64,000 bases of DNA from Polytrichum commune (Eukaryota > Streptophyta > Polytrichopsida > Polytrichales > Polytrichaceae). The translations under genes and the position numbers were made by a program. Where the stretch lies: assembly GCA_950295325.1 (NCBI GenBank), contig OX485806.1, forward strand, positions 51,023,169 through 51,087,168. Direction: 5' to 3'. Shown here in pieces: positions 20,501 to 33,700 of the stretch (positions are counted from its first letter, which is position 1; each line of letters opens with the position of its first letter). The notes below the pieces were generated by a model. It did not search any database, had not been told where the DNA came from, and was given only the letters and a program-made list of their open reading frames with translations.

Positions 20501-22026
20501 GCCTAAAATGGTTAAGTTACATATTTTGCATAGTCCAATCCTTTTAATCACATGTCTTTTTGGTGTCTGTTCTTGGAATCACACCAAATTGCATAACAAT
20601 ATACTAGGTGTCGGATTAAGATAAGTAATTGAGTTAGACACATCTACCTTATGATGTTCAATTATGCTAATATATGAATGTCATCATTCATATATGCGTA
20701 TCTTTCGTGCCTTCCCCAATTCCAGCTTATAGCGCATGAGTCAAGGTTGCTCAAGTTCTGAAAGTAAACATTCTCTAGAAATAGGATATTCAATAAACCC
20801 AGGGTTTGAGTCTGAAGTTGACTCAGGTTCAAGAGTGGATTAATGCGACGCAGAGAAGATGGTAGATATAATACGTAATTTGTAGTTTTTTTCAATTTGG
20901 AATGGTTCAATTCTAAGTTTCAAGATTGTGAAGATGGAGGGCATATTGAAGGACCACCAACAACATCCTCTTGGGAAGAGAGATGATGCTGCAGATGTTG
21001 TGCTGACTGAGCAAGATAAATACGTGAGCCTGTTGCTTTGGTTATTTGATTGATTCATATGAGAAATCAGCACTATGCCATGTGAACGTGTATACATTGT
21101 CTCAATCTTGTACTTAGTCATGGTGGTTTGGCGGAAGCTGTGCAATTAATTTGCAAGAAATGGTCCAGTGAATTTGGTGTGCTATTGGGGTGATATATTT
21201 GTTTTAGGTTGGAAGTAGTATAATCTGGGTGAAGTGCAACTGTAGGTTGTGTTGGACAATGGGATAGTGCAAGTGACGCTTACAAGTGGGCTTTTACTCT
21301 TACGGTATCCATGAACGACCCCTGGGATGGCCAACATTCAACATCAACCAAACACGCATCACTTTCAAGCTAAGCAAAGACTTATATGCAAAACAATAAA
21401 ATTGGTTGCCAGTTTTTCCTCAAGTGAATGTCACATTGTTGAATTGTTTGTATCATAGCAGATTATAGTATCCTTCATCAATAAATATTGGATGTGGCTA
21501 AGTTGATCTAGAACTAGGACTGCAAGTGATCCTGGGTACTTGCCATGTGGCTGTTGAATCCTTGGGTTTCCACAGTTTGTTCACTAACTCTTGCCTTGCA
21601 AATAACTAATTGGGATGACAAGTTTTCTTTCTATTTAATCTTTTCTTTCGTGGAGTTCTTGAACAATCTTAATTCACTCTTGATTGAGAATTTTATGTTT
21701 GGTATACTTTGTTAACCCCTAAACGAGAGTCTTGGCAGTTTCATACCAAGTGTGTAGTCTCTCTTTATATGTGATGATTCGAAATCATCTTCATCAATTC
21801 TTTCTAAGTTACTTTGTGTGGGTGTCAAGCAGTGTCACCTTGCAATACAACATGAGATTACTATCTACCGAAGAATCATATCCGGATGGATATTGATGTT
21901 GTACAATCTCAAATTATCGTATACATACAAGGAGCTAAAAAACCGCTCCAAGATTGATTATAGGGGTTAAGTTGCCGGTACTAATTTGGTTTCCATTGGT
22001 TTGTTTGGAATTGGCAATAGAGGAGC
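17525..22026. other. Intergenic, no gene recognised
   Basis: About 4.5 kb with only short frames, none with recognisable family similarity. A TATAAAAA motif at 19996-20003 on the plus strand is a possible core promoter with no convincing ORF behind it. Small plus-strand frames near 19151-19489 and 20113-20298 have no domain that I can identify. The block is probably old, decayed repeat sequence. Confidence 0.4.
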
Positions 22027-22373
22027 ATGGTGCCACCAAACGTGGCAACCGTACTTGCCGCTGGCGTGGCAGCCCTTACGGTGAAGTTTGTAGCATTCAG
22101 AAGGAAACCTGATGTACAGAGAAATAATGGCGATCAAGTTGAGAACAAAGAGCTCGAGGATGGCAATGCTTCTGTTGCCCCCATCGGTGTCTTACAGTTG
22201 CATGGGATAACATTCAATGTGTTGTCCGTGACAAGTCTGGTAATGTGGTATGTTTTTATTAAACCTTCTATTCAAGTAGCATTGAACATCTTCAACATTG
22301 AGGTTGTGGGTGGAGGAACAACAAGGAAGCAGTATGAAGACAACTTCATACAACTGTCAAAAAACACTTTGAG
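22027..22373 (+). CDS. Unassigned exon-like ORF with two hydrophobic segments
   Basis: The frame opens MVPPNVATVLAAGVAALTVKF. It has one hydrophobic stretch at residues about 6-24, a charged middle, and a second hydrophobic segment (about 65-88, FNVLSVTSLVMWYVFIKPS), which would suit a small membrane protein. It ends at a good donor site (AG|GTAAGT at 22374). A second coding-like block at about 22655-22760 (EYKQKVFMEAELKCMRVVG and onward) follows a CAG acceptor and ends in AAG|GT, but joining the two does not keep a shared reading frame. The locus may therefore be decayed or missing an exon. I do not recognise the family. The next block downstream is a broken malate dehydrogenase copy. Confidence 0.3.
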
Positions 22374-22916
22374 GTAAGTATGAATTTTTTTTGGTGTGGT
22401 TTCTTTTGTATGAGAGATTACTTTGCCAGGATTCTGGATAATTTTAACATTGCAGACAAACAAGAGGTTGTTTATTCAAAGAGTTCTCTTAAGTATGTCT
22501 TTGGAAGTTTTCCCGCTTATCTTGTATCACATACTGAAGGGGTGGAAGAACATTCAAATTAGTCCCAAGAAACTTGGTTAAGCTTTCAACCTGTGTACAT
22601 GTTATTTCCTCAAAATGCATTACAAAGCCTATCCTGATAATCTACGCAATTCAGGAATACAAACAAAAGGTGTTTATGGAGGCAGAGCTCAAATGCATGC
22701 GAGTTGTGGGTAGCTTGGAAGAAAGAATGCGCAATGCTTCTTTTGAGTCTGTTGTCAAGGTATAGGTTTTGCCCATCACAACATGACTTGAAAGGCTTTT
22801 ATACCTACAACTAGTATAAACTTCAAAAGACTTCTATTGCTTCATTTGAACTTAGTGTAAACTTTGGATTTTATATCTTAAAAGTATGATTTACAATCTT
22901 GTTAGAGTATTCACAT

Positions 22917-23655
22917 TCAATGCATGATGAGGAGCACTCTCTTGAGATGGTTTGTAACATATGTATCAGCAACCCTGAACTCCACCATCCCTATCGTTGT
23001 TGAGGTTCTGAAGTCCAAGGGTGTGTATGACCCACGGAAGTTGTTTGGAGTGACAACTCTAGATGTGGTTTGTGCCGACACCTTTGTGGCAAAGATTAAG
23101 AAGTTGGGTCTGATTGATGTAGATGTACCTGTCATCGGTGGACATGCGGGCATCACCATCTTACCCTTGCTTTCTAAGACAAAGCCCATTGTGGAATTCT
23201 CCCCCGAAGAGATTGAGGAGCTGACGGTACAAACCAAAATGCTAGTACGAAGGTTGTGGAGGCAAAGGTTGGTGTTGGTTCTGCTACCCTATCAATGGTG
23301 AGTGTCATGGTTCTTTTTAAGCAAGTGCATTGTTTCAAATAGGTGGAGCAAGGTGAAGGTTTGTTCATGGCAGCTGGTTGTTTTGAATGGATTACAACTT
23401 CCGACATCAGTGGCCATACTTTGAAAGACACATGTTGCTAACCTATGTCCTTGCTTTGCATCCATCTCAGAATGCTCTACTTCTGAGTCTGTTGCTTCTA
23501 TGTGCCTATGTGGGCAGTATTGAGATTGGATGTGTTTTGATCCTGTTGATTTGTGCAAGCATAAGCTGCTTCCAGAATTGCCGAGTCCTGCATTCGTGCT
23601 CTAGATGGTGACTATGATGTTTATGAGTGTGCCTATGTGCAATCTGAGGTGCAAA
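22917..23655 (+). pseudogene. Broken copy of an NAD-malate dehydrogenase (mitochondrial/glyoxysomal type)
   Basis: Residues [33 protein letters not shown] and [18 protein letters not shown] are hallmarks of the organellar NAD-malate dehydrogenase, including the His of the GGHAG active-site motif. The enzyme interconverts malate and oxaloacetate. The copy is damaged: a frameshift precedes NSTIP (the ISNP part is in another frame), a second lies near 23228-23235 (after the ELTVQ segment), and the N-terminal NAD-binding half is absent. A GT donor after ATLSM (about 23300) and an acceptor before RIAESCIRALDGD (about 23572) show that an intron is kept. It therefore arose by DNA duplication, not retroposition. 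The tail after YECAYVQSEV is lost. Which compartment the parent serves cannot be told. Confidence 0.88.
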
Positions 23656-24074
23656 CTACGGGGATACTCATACAATCTTCTAAAACAACTCATGAACTTG
23701 ATTGCCAAGTAGTGAAGTTTAGGCGCACATACAGAAGGCCTAGTTTTTGGGTCGCAGTCTACGTAGTATCTCACCACAGTGGTGGTGCAAAAACTTGAAT
23801 TTTGTAGGCACGTTACTCATTCTAAGCACAATTGTGAAATTTGATCTTGCACACCTGTTGAACAAGATGCATAATATGTCACCAATGACTTCCCTAAATA
23901 TGGAGTGGCATATGTTTCGCAAGAGAATGACATTGTTGGTGTGGTGAACAAGTGCGTCGATGAAATCCTTTGCAGGAAGAAGCACTGTGGCAAAAATGGC
24001 CTGAGATGGACTTTGATAATGTAGCTTGTGGATTTTGTCTCGAATTTGCTATCCACGGATCATTTGAACTAATA
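23656..24074. other. Gene remnant zone between MDH pseudogene and minisatellite
   Basis: Mostly non-coding. Bases 23884-24024 (plus) keep an open, coding-like stretch (NDFPKYGVAYVSQENDIVGV and on) that ends in a TAG. I cannot assign it, and it does not match the malate dehydrogenase C-terminus. It may be a stray exon of the decayed locus around 22.0-24.0 kb. Confidence 0.3.
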
Positions 24075-24700
24075 CAATCCCACCCAACACCCCCCCGACA
24101 CTAACCCATCGTCGAAGACGCCCACACAACACCAACCTTAATCACTAACCCAACACTAACCCAACACCAACCCAACAATCACCCAACACACACCCAACGC
24201 CCACCCAACATCCACCCAACACTAACCCTTACCCGACCTTTATCCATCCACCGATAACACCCACCCAACACGCACCCGACCGTTACCCATCCACCGGTAA
24301 CGCCCACCCAACCCTTAACCCATCCACCGATAGCGCCCATCCAACACGCACCCGATCCTTACCCAACATGCATCCGACCGTTACCCATCCACTAGTAACG
24401 CCCACCCAACACGCACCCGACCGTTACCCATCCACCGGTAACGCCCACCCAACCGTTACCCATCCACCGATAGCGCCCATCCAACACGCACCCGACCCTT
24501 ACCCAACACGCATCCGACCATTACCCATCCACTGGTAACGCCCACCCAACACGCACCCGACCGTTACCCATCCACCGGTAACGCCCACCCAACCCTTACC
24601 CATCCACCGATAGCGCCCACCCAACACCTACCCGACCCTTACCCATCCACCAATAACACCCACCCAACACCCACCCAACCCTTACCCATCCACCCTCAAT
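24075..24700. repeat. ACCC-rich minisatellite with a 140-bp higher-order period
   Basis: Tandem variants of CCCACCCAAC, CGCACCCGACC and TTACCCATCCACCG-TAACG. The block CACGCACCCGACCGTTACCC recurs at 24269, 24410 and 24550, giving spacings of 141 and 140 bp and revealing a higher-order unit. Edges are more degenerate and simpler (ACCCAAC repeats). It is strand-asymmetric, with C-rich on plus and G-rich on minus. It is not the plant telomere repeat CCCTAAA. Confidence 0.9.
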
Positions 24701-25170
24701 TGGATCGGTTGGTGACCGGTATGCACCACCCGTGGACGGGTAACTTGTCATACCCTAAATATAGTCCAATGTGGGACATGTCAACACATGATAGGTGAAT
24801 GCCATGTGTGCACCAACAATGGTGGCCATCTTGGTATGTCCACCGATGCGGGTAAATGGTGCACACCATAAAGTACCCAATTCCAGCGCACGTCACCTAG
24901 AAGGCACCCAACTAATGTCACCCAAAACCCACTCCACCCCACCCATTGTGGTAGAATGGGCAAAGGGCATGCATCACCCTTAGAATGGGGATCGTCACCC
25001 ACAGAAGCCCCAAGGGGTTGAAAATAGCATTATTGGGTGCATCACCCGGCTTTTAACTAGGCCATCAAGACTGCACCGACGTACTACTACCCACCCATAC
25101 CGGTGCCCTTTTATAGTGAAATTCCTGCTACCCTGCAGGGTTGATTTGGATAGGATTCCTTCTAGTGTTA
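24701..25170. other. Intergenic, no gene recognised
   Basis: Continues the C-rich bias of the minisatellite with scattered CACCC motifs, then returns to ordinary composition. It contains only short frames without recognisable similarity. Confidence 0.4.
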
Positions 25171-25353
25171 GTGTCACTTAGTGTTTGGAGTTACACAATG
25201 CTATATTTTTTACTATTAATGTAGTTTTCTACCAAGTAAAGATGTTAATGTTTTATAATGTCCAAATGCCCAATTTGACGTTTGTTGGAAAAAAAATTGA
25301 AATACAGAATAAATAGTTATAGCATTGTGTAATTCCAAATAGTAAATGACTAT
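25171..25353. mobile_element. Small MITE-like inverted-repeat element
   Basis: Left arm 25173-25205 and right arm 25318-25350 are inverted repeats; the 19 inner bases (GGAGTTACACAATGCTATA on the left) match with one mismatch and the outer part with several. The AT-rich middle is about 110 bp and non-coding. A TTA may be duplicated at the ends (25168-25170 and 25354-25356), which would suit a PIF/Harbinger (Tourist-like) element, but the outer ends are too degenerate to be sure. Confidence 0.6.
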
Positions 25354-27571
25354 TTACGATTATTAATGTGGTGTCTTGGTCCAAGAGTACTAATTCTCGC
25401 TCCCTCTCTCTCTCTTCACTTTCTTTGCTTACCTGCTTAGATTCTCCTGCAATAGATAGGCAAGTTAGTATGCTACCTTTGTACCAACTCTGTTAGTGAC
25501 ATGTGTCTTCTTAGGATGCTGCTTGTATCAAGGATTATCAAGCCTGGCGAACTTAGTCGCGAACCAATTGACTGGTACATCAATTTTGCAACACCAACTT
25601 TTGTTAATTTGATAAAGTTGAAACAGAAGTCAGGGAACGTGAACAGGACTCGCATTTGACCAGATGTGCTCCCTTATGAGAGAATCTGGCAGCCCTGGCA
25701 ACAGGTCATTACGAACCTCCAAGGTGTCAAAAACCCCAGTGAACTGCACGAGCTTACACTGAGCGAAGTCCAGAACAACAATGACTTCCCAATCGAACAC
25801 TACCAACAGTGCCATACAAAAAAACTAGGTTTTGAAGAGTAGATAATTTTTATTCATACAGAGATGTTCATGGCAACAAGGTACAGAAGTGAGATATTGG
25901 AGTAAGGGAAACTGTTGGAAGTTACACCCCAGTATCCCACTTGTTAGTATCCGATAGAAAAATTTGAAAGAAGACCTCTCACTGACATAGGTTATATAAG
26001 AGCCACCAATTGTCTCACAGTGCTTTCTGTAAAGCTTCCATATCCATCTTAGAGTAAATAGTAAAGGAGTCGAGCACAGTAGGCAACTTGGGAGAGAGGG
26101 AATTATTGCATACGAGCGTACCTCTCATTCATCTAGCTTACAAATCCTGAAATAGTATGTAGTCCAGAGGTTTCTTTTTGAAGTTGATTTGACACCGGGA
26201 TTAGCATCAAAGGCCCCGAATTATTCTAGTCCAAATCATTGCAGATAAATCAGCCACAGTCCTATAAGGGGTCAGGTTCTTATGTTGGATGGATGAGAGG
26301 TATGCGAATATGCGAATATTTCCCTCTCTCCAGCAACTTGCCACACCATGCATATACCTATTCCATAAAATGAGAAGTAATTAAGAGTTCAATATTTCTT
26401 CAGTAGTGGTTGTTTATGCTGACCACAACTGGATGCATGGAGATGGCATGCATAACCAGAAGGTCATGGCAGTGCAGGACATAAACTGGTAACATCAAGC
26501 GCACTACCTTCAAATACCAGTCACTTGTAGCACACATGATTGTGAAATTTTACATCATTGATAAGCACCAAGTGCATTAATGTATGGAATGGAGCTGATA
26601 ATATCTTGCTCCTCCCTTTCCCATGTGAACATTTGCTGGTTGAGCATACTAATTAAATCATTTCTAAATAAAGTAATATGGTTTCTCATCTTTTGCTAAT
26701 GATACAGTTGTTGAATCCTTACTCCTGAAGTTAGTGGTCAACAGCATGCACGGTACACTAGAAGGTAAATATGTCAAGCAGCCTTCACTCCAAGGTGTTG
26801 AGAGCATGCATCAGCTCCTCTACCAATTGTGCCCTCCTTGTTGTGTCCACCTACAGCCAGAAAAAGAACAAATACCACAAAAACAAACTCAGCATATCCA
26901 GGTCCCAAATCTCTGTCCACAGGGGCACCAAAAGAAATTGCACGTTCCAACTTCAAACAGTGGAATCTAACACAAAGGTCCTATCCGGTCTAAGATCACA
27001 TCCATGCACTAGGCGTATGGCTTGAAATACATGAGTTGCAAGAAGAGCATTGTACCACTCAAAATATTGCAAGGTACATGTGAAGAGTTTACTTCATTTG
27101 TATGTGCTCATAATCATATTGATTGATGTGGGCGTGAACTACGTGCAGTTTTGGAGCAAGCTTAGTTACTTGAACTGAAATTGGCATTAACCCATTCAAG
27201 CAGATGCCTCCGAAATACCATTACAGAAATTACATGTCTCTGAATAATCTGAATTTTGGTTACAATCTAGTGAGCTGGCCACCTCTGAATGCTAATAACA
27301 TTCAAATTGGAGCAGAAATTAGTGAATCAACCTACCCAAATCCATTATCCTCCCAAGCTTGGAATAGTTATTAAAAGATTCAGTATACATCTATAATAGT
27401 CATTGTTCTCACAGAGCAGCCTCACAGATACACTGCCAAGTTTTCAACAAGCAGAATGTCGTCTTGGAGGGATAAAGGATCAAGAGGGAGAGGCTAGTCA
27501 TTATCAGTACAAGGGCTCCTCAATAATAAGTCATGTTGCTTGATTTCTCTGCCAAATCAGCATCCAGAAAA
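25354..27571. other. Intergenic region downstream of the ACCase gene
   Basis: No gene recognised. It contains a short CT microsatellite (about 25400-25415) and short frames only. Confidence 0.4.
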
Positions 27572-27577
27572 TTTATT
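27572..27577 (-). promoter_or_regulatory. Candidate polyadenylation signal of the ACCase gene
   Basis: AATAAA on the minus strand, about 155 bases past the ACCase stop codon. Plant poly(A) signals are loose, so other near-matches could be used instead. Confidence 0.4.
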
Positions 27578-27732
27578 TTGACTCTAGCAGATGCCCTTCC
27601 ATAACATCATTAGTGAAAGGACTGTTCTTGTGTGGCCAGGTATGTTCCAAGGTATAGAACTGTTTGTGCCCCACTAGAAAAGGAAAATCCTATCACTTTC
27701 ATAGAAACAAATCATAACCTGCGATCTGAAAT

Positions 27733-30700
27733 TTAGATGGGCTTGTAGAGTTGACCAGGTGACCCAGAAAAACTCACCGATTTCAAAAGTGCACACAAAC
27801 CCTGGGGAAAGGCTTTCATATCCCTTTCAGAAGTCCCAAGAGCCATCAGGTGCTGCATGACACGCTGTTCCCGGAGCTGTTGTAAGTGCACATCCAGGGC
27901 AGGTGGACTATTCATCCACGCCACAACAGCAGCATCATTTGTCCAATCTTTCTGCACATTTAACCCTTTGTATTCCAGGTAGACCCTTTGAATCAGGGCC
28001 AAAGCATCACCATAAAGGAAATCCGGCCCACCTGCATCCCTAACCTTGCGAATGAGATGCTCTTCGGCCAGTCTTCTCTTTAACCGCCAGTAGAAGAATG
28101 ATCTTGATTCGCCCCAATCAATCACCTGCAGAAGTTGCAACTCAAAGTAAGAACCACAAATGTACATGCGCCTTTCCAGGGTCAACCTGCAAGATACGGG
28201 ATCGATTACCTCCTGTTCATTATTTCCTGCTTGAGGAGTCCCAGAACATAAAACTTCTTGTGATCCAAAATAGGGTAATCTTCTGAGAACAGCCTGCATG
28301 GGCAGGAAGCAGTATTCTAGTACAGAAATTCAATGTCATTGCCAAGAGTTCTTATGACAAAAAATAGTCCCATTCTATCATACCCAGAACAAGGGCCTCC
28401 TCCCACAGAATAAAGGTCCAGAAAACGTCCAAAAGAACCACAATCCATTACTCCTAGAAACTCTGCTACTAATCATAGAAATCATGCACCTCAAGAAAAT
28501 GGGTAAACTGGACCTCAATAAATACCAAGATTTTCTCCAAGGGTCAATGTAATGGTACCTTCTTGATCACCCCTTTAGCTGCCATCCTATTGGGAGTGTC
28601 GTGAAGCTCCATGAATTTGACTGCAATCTGTTTGTACACAGGAAGGAGTATTCTCTCACGGGAATTAATTTCTTCTTTGATCTTCTCTAATGAAGAGGAA
28701 TCAGTGTTCCCTGTGACCTGGATTTCCAACTGTTGTCTCAAGTTGTTTAGTTGTGGGTCAAGTCTATGCATGCAGTCAATCAGCTCACGCATCCGGAACT
28801 TAATCTCTACCAAGCCTTCAGGTTCTAAGACCCCACCCTTAGAACTCTTTTCAGCATACATTTCCACTTTGTTGGGATTGATTTTGCTATCCACCACAAC
28901 CCAAGCACCACCACGAAGCTCGCCAGTTTTTGGGATAAATACAAACACAGGCTGCTCATAGGTCCTCAAGTGCTCCACAATCATTGAACCTGCCTGTAAG
29001 ATGCCCTCAAAGAGATCACGCTGCCCACCAGAGAACCCTCTCCAGTTTGCCAAGATAAAGAGGGGCAGCCCCTCCTTATTGAAATCAATGAGTGCTTGTG
29101 CAGTTTTCTGTGCTGAGTCAGGGAACCAGACCTGGCCAGCTTGTGGCACCACACGCTCATGAGAATCTGGTTGACCAGGGTCAGCAGGAATTTTTTGTGT
29201 CACAGTCTGTGTCTCAACAGCAACAATGCCCACAGGAATACCACCCAACCTTCCCCTGCCAGTCACTACAGTCTGAGCCCAGCCTTCAAGAGTCTCAGTG
29301 AAGCTACCTCTATCAAAGATTCCACCCAACCACTTGCCATTGCCAGTTTCAACACCACGAATGGCAGCACGAGGATCACAAGCTGTCTCAGGGGTGTATT
29401 GCACTGGCCGTTCTGGAGGATCAATGGGCTTTAGACAGGGCAGTGGACCACCTCCATGTGCTGGCACATATCCTAACCAGGTCAGGATGGCTGAAACTCC
29501 TTCAAGATCATCAGCCACAGTCATATGCACGACGCCATTCACTGCCATGACCTTTGGCCCCCCAAGCTGCATGTGGGAGCTGTAAACCTCTCGACCCAGC
29601 AACTTGTTCAAAGCCGAGAATCCTGTCAAGATAATGGGCTGGTCCACCCTCTGAATACACCTCATGCCAAGTCGAGCGAGATATGCACCAATTCCAACAG
29701 TCCTCCCAGAAACATAGGTTAATGTGAAGGTTTCCCTGTATGCACGTGAAAATGCACCAGCAATAGCACCACTGCCAGATAGATTCTCAACACCAAGTCC
29801 ATCCTCTTTCCCAACAATGTCCTCAATAACCCATCTGGTCTCTCCAGATGCCAGTTTTAGATTATGTGCGATTACAGAGGAAGATAATAGTTCATAATCT
29901 TCTGATGTGAGATACAAATACTGGAATCCATTATCTGGAGTAGTATCTTCAGACCAACCCACACGGAAGCACGATCTGACCTCTTCTGCGACACCAATAC
30001 GGGCACCTGAGTTGGCTGCCAAATAGATCAAAGGAAGTTTCCTTCGACATGCTAAATCTGTAATCGCCTTGAAAAATACATCCTCTCTGGGACCAAAAGA
30101 GCCAGCATTGAATGTGACATCGTTAGAAACGACCAGCAAAGTACGGCCAAGGGGGAACTCAGGAGTGCACATGTGCATGGACCAGCCCACCATGCCAACA
30201 TCATTGATAGAGACTGGACGCTCTAACTCTTTGAGTTCCGTATTCCAGGTCCCGCAGGGATCAGACATGACAAGCTCAGTTGCATTGAAGATGGTCCTCT
30301 CTGACCATGATTCTTTGAGATGCAGGCTTTCAGATGCTTCTGTCCATCGTTGTCGCAATGCTGTTTCGAACACCTACAGGATGGAGACCAACCATGACCA
30401 TGGAGTCAATCACACTGGTCCTTCTAGTTAATCCCAACTGCCCAAGAGGCATAGTGTGGGCTTTTTCAACACACCAAAGACTTACTGCCCAATCAGAAAA
30501 ACGACCACTATCAACAAATGGCATCAAAAAGCGAGGTGTAAGTCAAGTTAAATTTGACCATTCATAACCATTGAGAAGATTATGTCCATCCTATATTTTA
30601 TATTTCAAATTTGTTGTGCAAAATCATGTATTTGTGACACAGATTAAACTAACTTTAGTTCATCCCATGTTGCAATTTCATGGCATACAGCAGTCAGTTA

Positions 30701-33700
30701 AAATTTAAATGTTGTAAGTCAATCACTGGCTTGATTAAGGTACAATGTGGATGTTCTATTCCATTAATGCTAGGAGTGATATCAATGAATTTTTTGCTTG
30801 TTCAATGTTCCATGTTGGTTCTATTAGGTGACAGTAAAACCCAGCAATCTCCCCTATTTGCTGACAGGGATGGATGGGCAATTGACGTTGTAGTGCAGAA
30901 CATACCAAAGGAAAGTCGTAGCAATAGGTTGTATTCTGGCGTCTGGCAGCCAATCTCTTGATATCAACTGAATCCAATGCCTTATACTGAGTTGATAGCG
31001 GCACACCATGTAACAGATCAGGACTAGAACTGAAGGGTGAGCAATACACAGCACAACCCACAGTTGAATCTTGTGCTTCTCTGTACACCTGCCAACAAAA
31101 GAAGAGTACAAAGTCCATCACGACAGCACATTCAAGAGCTTACTTGTGAGCCAAGTGGCAGGTTCTTTCCGCTGGATTATCCATACTTTTGAAATCACTA
31201 ACACTGACTAATGAAGACAACCAGAAACAAGAGAAGATCAACTGGTTTAACCATTCCGAAGTAGAAGCCTGAGAAATAAGGTTTAGTCCCACTTAAATAT
31301 TGATTTAAACACAAAGAGATGGTATAAGTTAAATTGACGCTGACCCAGAGATTACCAACAACAATATGCATGGAACTCCTATGACTGAGTCATCTGCCCT
31401 ATCACCTGTCACTTGAACAGTTCCTACAAGTAATATTCATGGCTAATGTTGGTGCTCACGCAGGAAGGTCAAAAAGGTTAGACACAACACATGAAGGAAC
31501 GCAAAGAGCAGAGGAGGGCAAACTAAATGACTGGAGGGTTGTTCTTAAGCTAGCTACTTTGGTATGAAAGATAAAATTCTCCATTGGATGAATTTATTCT
31601 CCCTCAATTGCTTCATATGAAAAATAACAAGCAAGCATTCCCTTAAATTCAATTTGGCTTGTTACTGATGCAACCAAAATTCAACAAAAGCTCAATCTAC
31701 CTGGACGGTGCAGGTGTGGCCAGTTGGATTGCAGACAACAACTCGCCATGCGCCATTGGCAACCCCAACTTCTTTCAGCCGCACACGGATCTCCCAAATA
31801 GCAATGGCAAGCCTATGCATACGCGCCCCCACTTTTCCATAGACTTCATGAGCCAATCCTTCAAGAACATCCACCACTCTCGCTACCTCATCCACCATGT
31901 CTTCAGTTCTGCTGGAAATTTACAGGTATGTTATCCCATCTAAGTCGACACTCTTGTACAAGGTCTTCACTACTACCGGCAAAAAAAATTAATTCTATAT
32001 TCCCACATCTTGAGGTCCAGCGCATACATGGCAAAGTTCATTACATGGATCAGGAATGATCCAGGAATGTTGACATATATATGTAGGAAGAAGATAAATC
32101 AGCTATTAATTTTCAGAACAAAATTAAGAAAGACTTAACTGTCTATATTCATAATTTCCCTGACTACTTTGACAGCCTGTAACATATTGACAACATGCCT
32201 CTGCAGTTCATCACCGACACCCTTTGTACACAAAATTGTAAAGATATATAACAAACTACATGGATTGTTGAACCCCAAATGTTATCTAGGATTTTGATTC
32301 ACGGGTGCCTTATCTGGACTTTTAAGCAGTCTGCATCCACCTTTTTCACATTAAATTTTTTTTTGAGACATTAGAGAAAGGTAGATAGTTGTATTTGGTG
32401 CCTAGGGTCTGAGGGTATGATGTAGTCAAAGTAAGAAACCTCCTCAAGGTGCCAGTAAGGTTGCCAAGCTCCTGAGCCCGCAAAATGCAAAGGTACATAT
32501 GAATATGGTCAGCTTTCCCATTGGTGTCATAAGCAGCTAGCTCCAACTCATCTAGTGCTCCCTGCAGAGCCTTCATTACACTTTGTTCCACTAAGGTGAT
32601 ACCTCCTGGAGACTCTGGCAGGATACCAACATTTTCATTGTCCTCCCTGGATTTGGGTTGCCGAACAAGTGCCCTCAAAAACTTCCTTCGTATGTTGCTC
32701 TTAGCATCCGTTGCTGAATACATATACCATTGTCGGTCCCGAGATGGTGCGTAGAGCATGCCTCTGTAACCCTTCAGCTTGTCCTGTAATTGAAAGTTCA
32801 GAATGTTTGAAGATCATAATCAGATTCAATCATAAAAAGTGACATAAAATGCTTTCTGGCCTCTTGTACATAAGAACCACACATTGAAGGTTCAGGGCAA
32901 AGAGGTACCAGCTCAAGGAGATTAGACAGAGGTGGTTCCACATGGCGCAAGAGAGGCTCCTCTAAGAAATGCTGGAGGTCGAGGGACCACTGAAAGCAAT
33001 GGCGAGTAGGTGCTCGACCTTCATCTCTTTGGATGATACAGCTCACCAATCCTACACCAGATACTTGAAGCATCGCTCCAAGACTCTCCCCTTTCAGCGC
33101 CTTTGCAAGTTTCCCCACACGCTCCTTGGTTTGATCCTCATCCCCACTGTTTTATGCAACCCAGTGAGTTAGTACATGTATAAGGATGGTGTGGAGTACA
33201 CTGGACATGAAAATTAATAATCAATAAATGGAATGCACACACTGTTAAGAGTGGTTTATCTAGTACAAAGAGAAGTCACATATGGACTACTGTGCTGGAG
33301 GAGACCACAAACAATAATCTCAGAAATTGCATAACACCAAGATAAACAGGAACAAGGACATGTTCAAGTGAATGACAAACCCACCTGTCTTGGAAGGCAC
33401 TCATGGGGTTGTTGATACCCACCAGTGCCACATGAAGCACATTACCAAACCCACTAGGAGCACCCACAAAGGACTGGTTTCTGCGAGGACTGGTAGTTGT
33501 GCCATAGTGGTCTAGTGTACTTAATTTATTGGTCTGTGTGAGATTGCTTTCTGTGTCTTTCAGTGCTGCACCAACAGCATTGGAAAGCACTTGAAGAGAA
33601 GTCAGAATCACCATAGTCCCCCACCGTATTACACCTCGATTATCATCCACAGAAGCTTTTGTATTTCTCAAGACATCAATAGTAGGGGGCTGATTCTCCT

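Noticed and set aside
24075-24700. CRISPR-like array of repeats
   Set aside because: The units vary and have no constant spacers; it is a plant minisatellite with a higher-order period.
24075-24700. Interstitial telomere repeat
   Set aside because: Motifs are ACCCAAC and TTACCCATCC; the plant telomere unit CCCTAAA is not repeated.
25473-25815. Minus-strand F-box-like start (LLPGLPDSLIREHIW)
   Set aside because: Only about 15 residues resemble the start of an F-box, stops and frame changes follow, and no kelch repeats are seen.
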